This document shows positions 13,961 to 14,094 of a stretch of DNA of 14,094 bases, in pieces. The translations under genes and the position numbers were made by a program. Position 1 is the stretch's first letter. The number at the start of each line of letters is the position of its first letter. The DNA is from Cocleimonas sp. (GTDB lineage: Bacteria > Pseudomonadota > Gammaproteobacteria > Thiotrichales > Thiotrichaceae): positions 1 through 14,094 of the forward strand of contig JAKIUW010000043.1 in assembly GCA_021647365.1 (NCBI GenBank). Direction: 5' to 3'. The notes under the pieces were generated by a model. That model saw only the letters and a list, made by a program, of their open reading frames with translations, was not told the origin of the DNA and ran no database searches.

Positions 13961-14094
13961 TTACTTGCGACGCATTAGGCCGATTAAACCAAGCATCAAG
14001 AAAGCCAGTGGGAAACTACCACCGCTTGATTCTCCATCAGCTAATTCAGTCACTACTTCAGGACCTTTTGGTAGCTCTAGCGATTTATTGCGTA
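13961..14094 (-). CDS. C-terminal end of a second GlyGly-CTERM secreted protein (partial)
   Basis: Only the last 44 codons and stop are inside the window; the rest lies beyond the right edge. The encoded residues (from RNKSLELPKGPEVVTEL to the GGSF, hydrophobic, LMRRK end) are identical to the C-terminus of the chitosanase, and the DNA differs at one position in 134 (14009 versus 11438, silent). The product is therefore another protein with a GlyGly-CTERM sorting tail on the same strand, in tandem with the chitosanase. Whether its catalytic part is also GH46 cannot be seen. It has its own terminator, so the two genes are probably separate transcription units. Confidence 0.85.
   Translation of the reverse strand, partial: RNKSLELPKGPEVVTELADGESSGGSFPLAFLMLGLIGLMRRK

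Overview
The window looks like chromosomal DNA of a free-living, probably marine, gammaproteobacterium. The evidence is a set of housekeeping genes with gammaproteobacterial features (Fe-type SodB, a divergent radC/coaBC pair, coaBC followed by dut and an AlgC-type phosphomannomutase, and an IscR with the C92/C98/C104/H107 cluster ligands) together with a secreted, multi-domain GH46 chitosanase ending in a GlyGly-CTERM tail. That tail is typical of gammaproteobacteria that have type II secretion and rhombosortase. I cannot name the genus from sequence alone.

Layout. Positions 1-297: a strong rRNA-P1-like promoter firing leftward out of the window, one repeat arm, and the sodB upstream region. 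298-876: sodB, followed by two stacked hairpins. 1006-4763: argD-argF-prfC, tightly spaced on the plus strand. 4881-5282: an OsmC-family peroxidase-like gene. 5363-6034: radC (minus), divergent from coaBC-dut-phosphomannomutase (6069-9180, plus). 9181-9383: a repeat-rich spacer. 9384-10271: argB, with a small unrecognised gene at 10298-10660. 10679-11161: a stand-alone iscR (minus) with a clear self-regulatory promoter. 11390-13573: the modular chitosanase (minus). 13961-14094: the 3' end of a second minus-strand gene whose last 44 codons encode the same C-terminus as the chitosanase, with its own terminator.

Functional themes. Three arginine biosynthesis enzymes (ArgD, ArgF, ArgB) lie in two separate transcription units. 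CoaBC, Dut and the phosphomannomutase form a nucleotide/cofactor/sugar-phosphate cluster. SodB and IscR are oxidative-stress and Fe-S related but are not adjacent. The right end is an accessory island for extracellular polysaccharide degradation.

The main unexplained structure is a family of about 26-bp repeats: a CACA or TACA lead, a run of 6-8 C, then either ACTTTTACATGATG (variant A) or TAGTTTTACATGATG (variant B). Eight arms occur in 14 kb, all intergenic. Two loci are inverted doublets whose arms are of matching variant, which resembles REPIN/MITE-type mobile palindromes. No transposase is present in the window.
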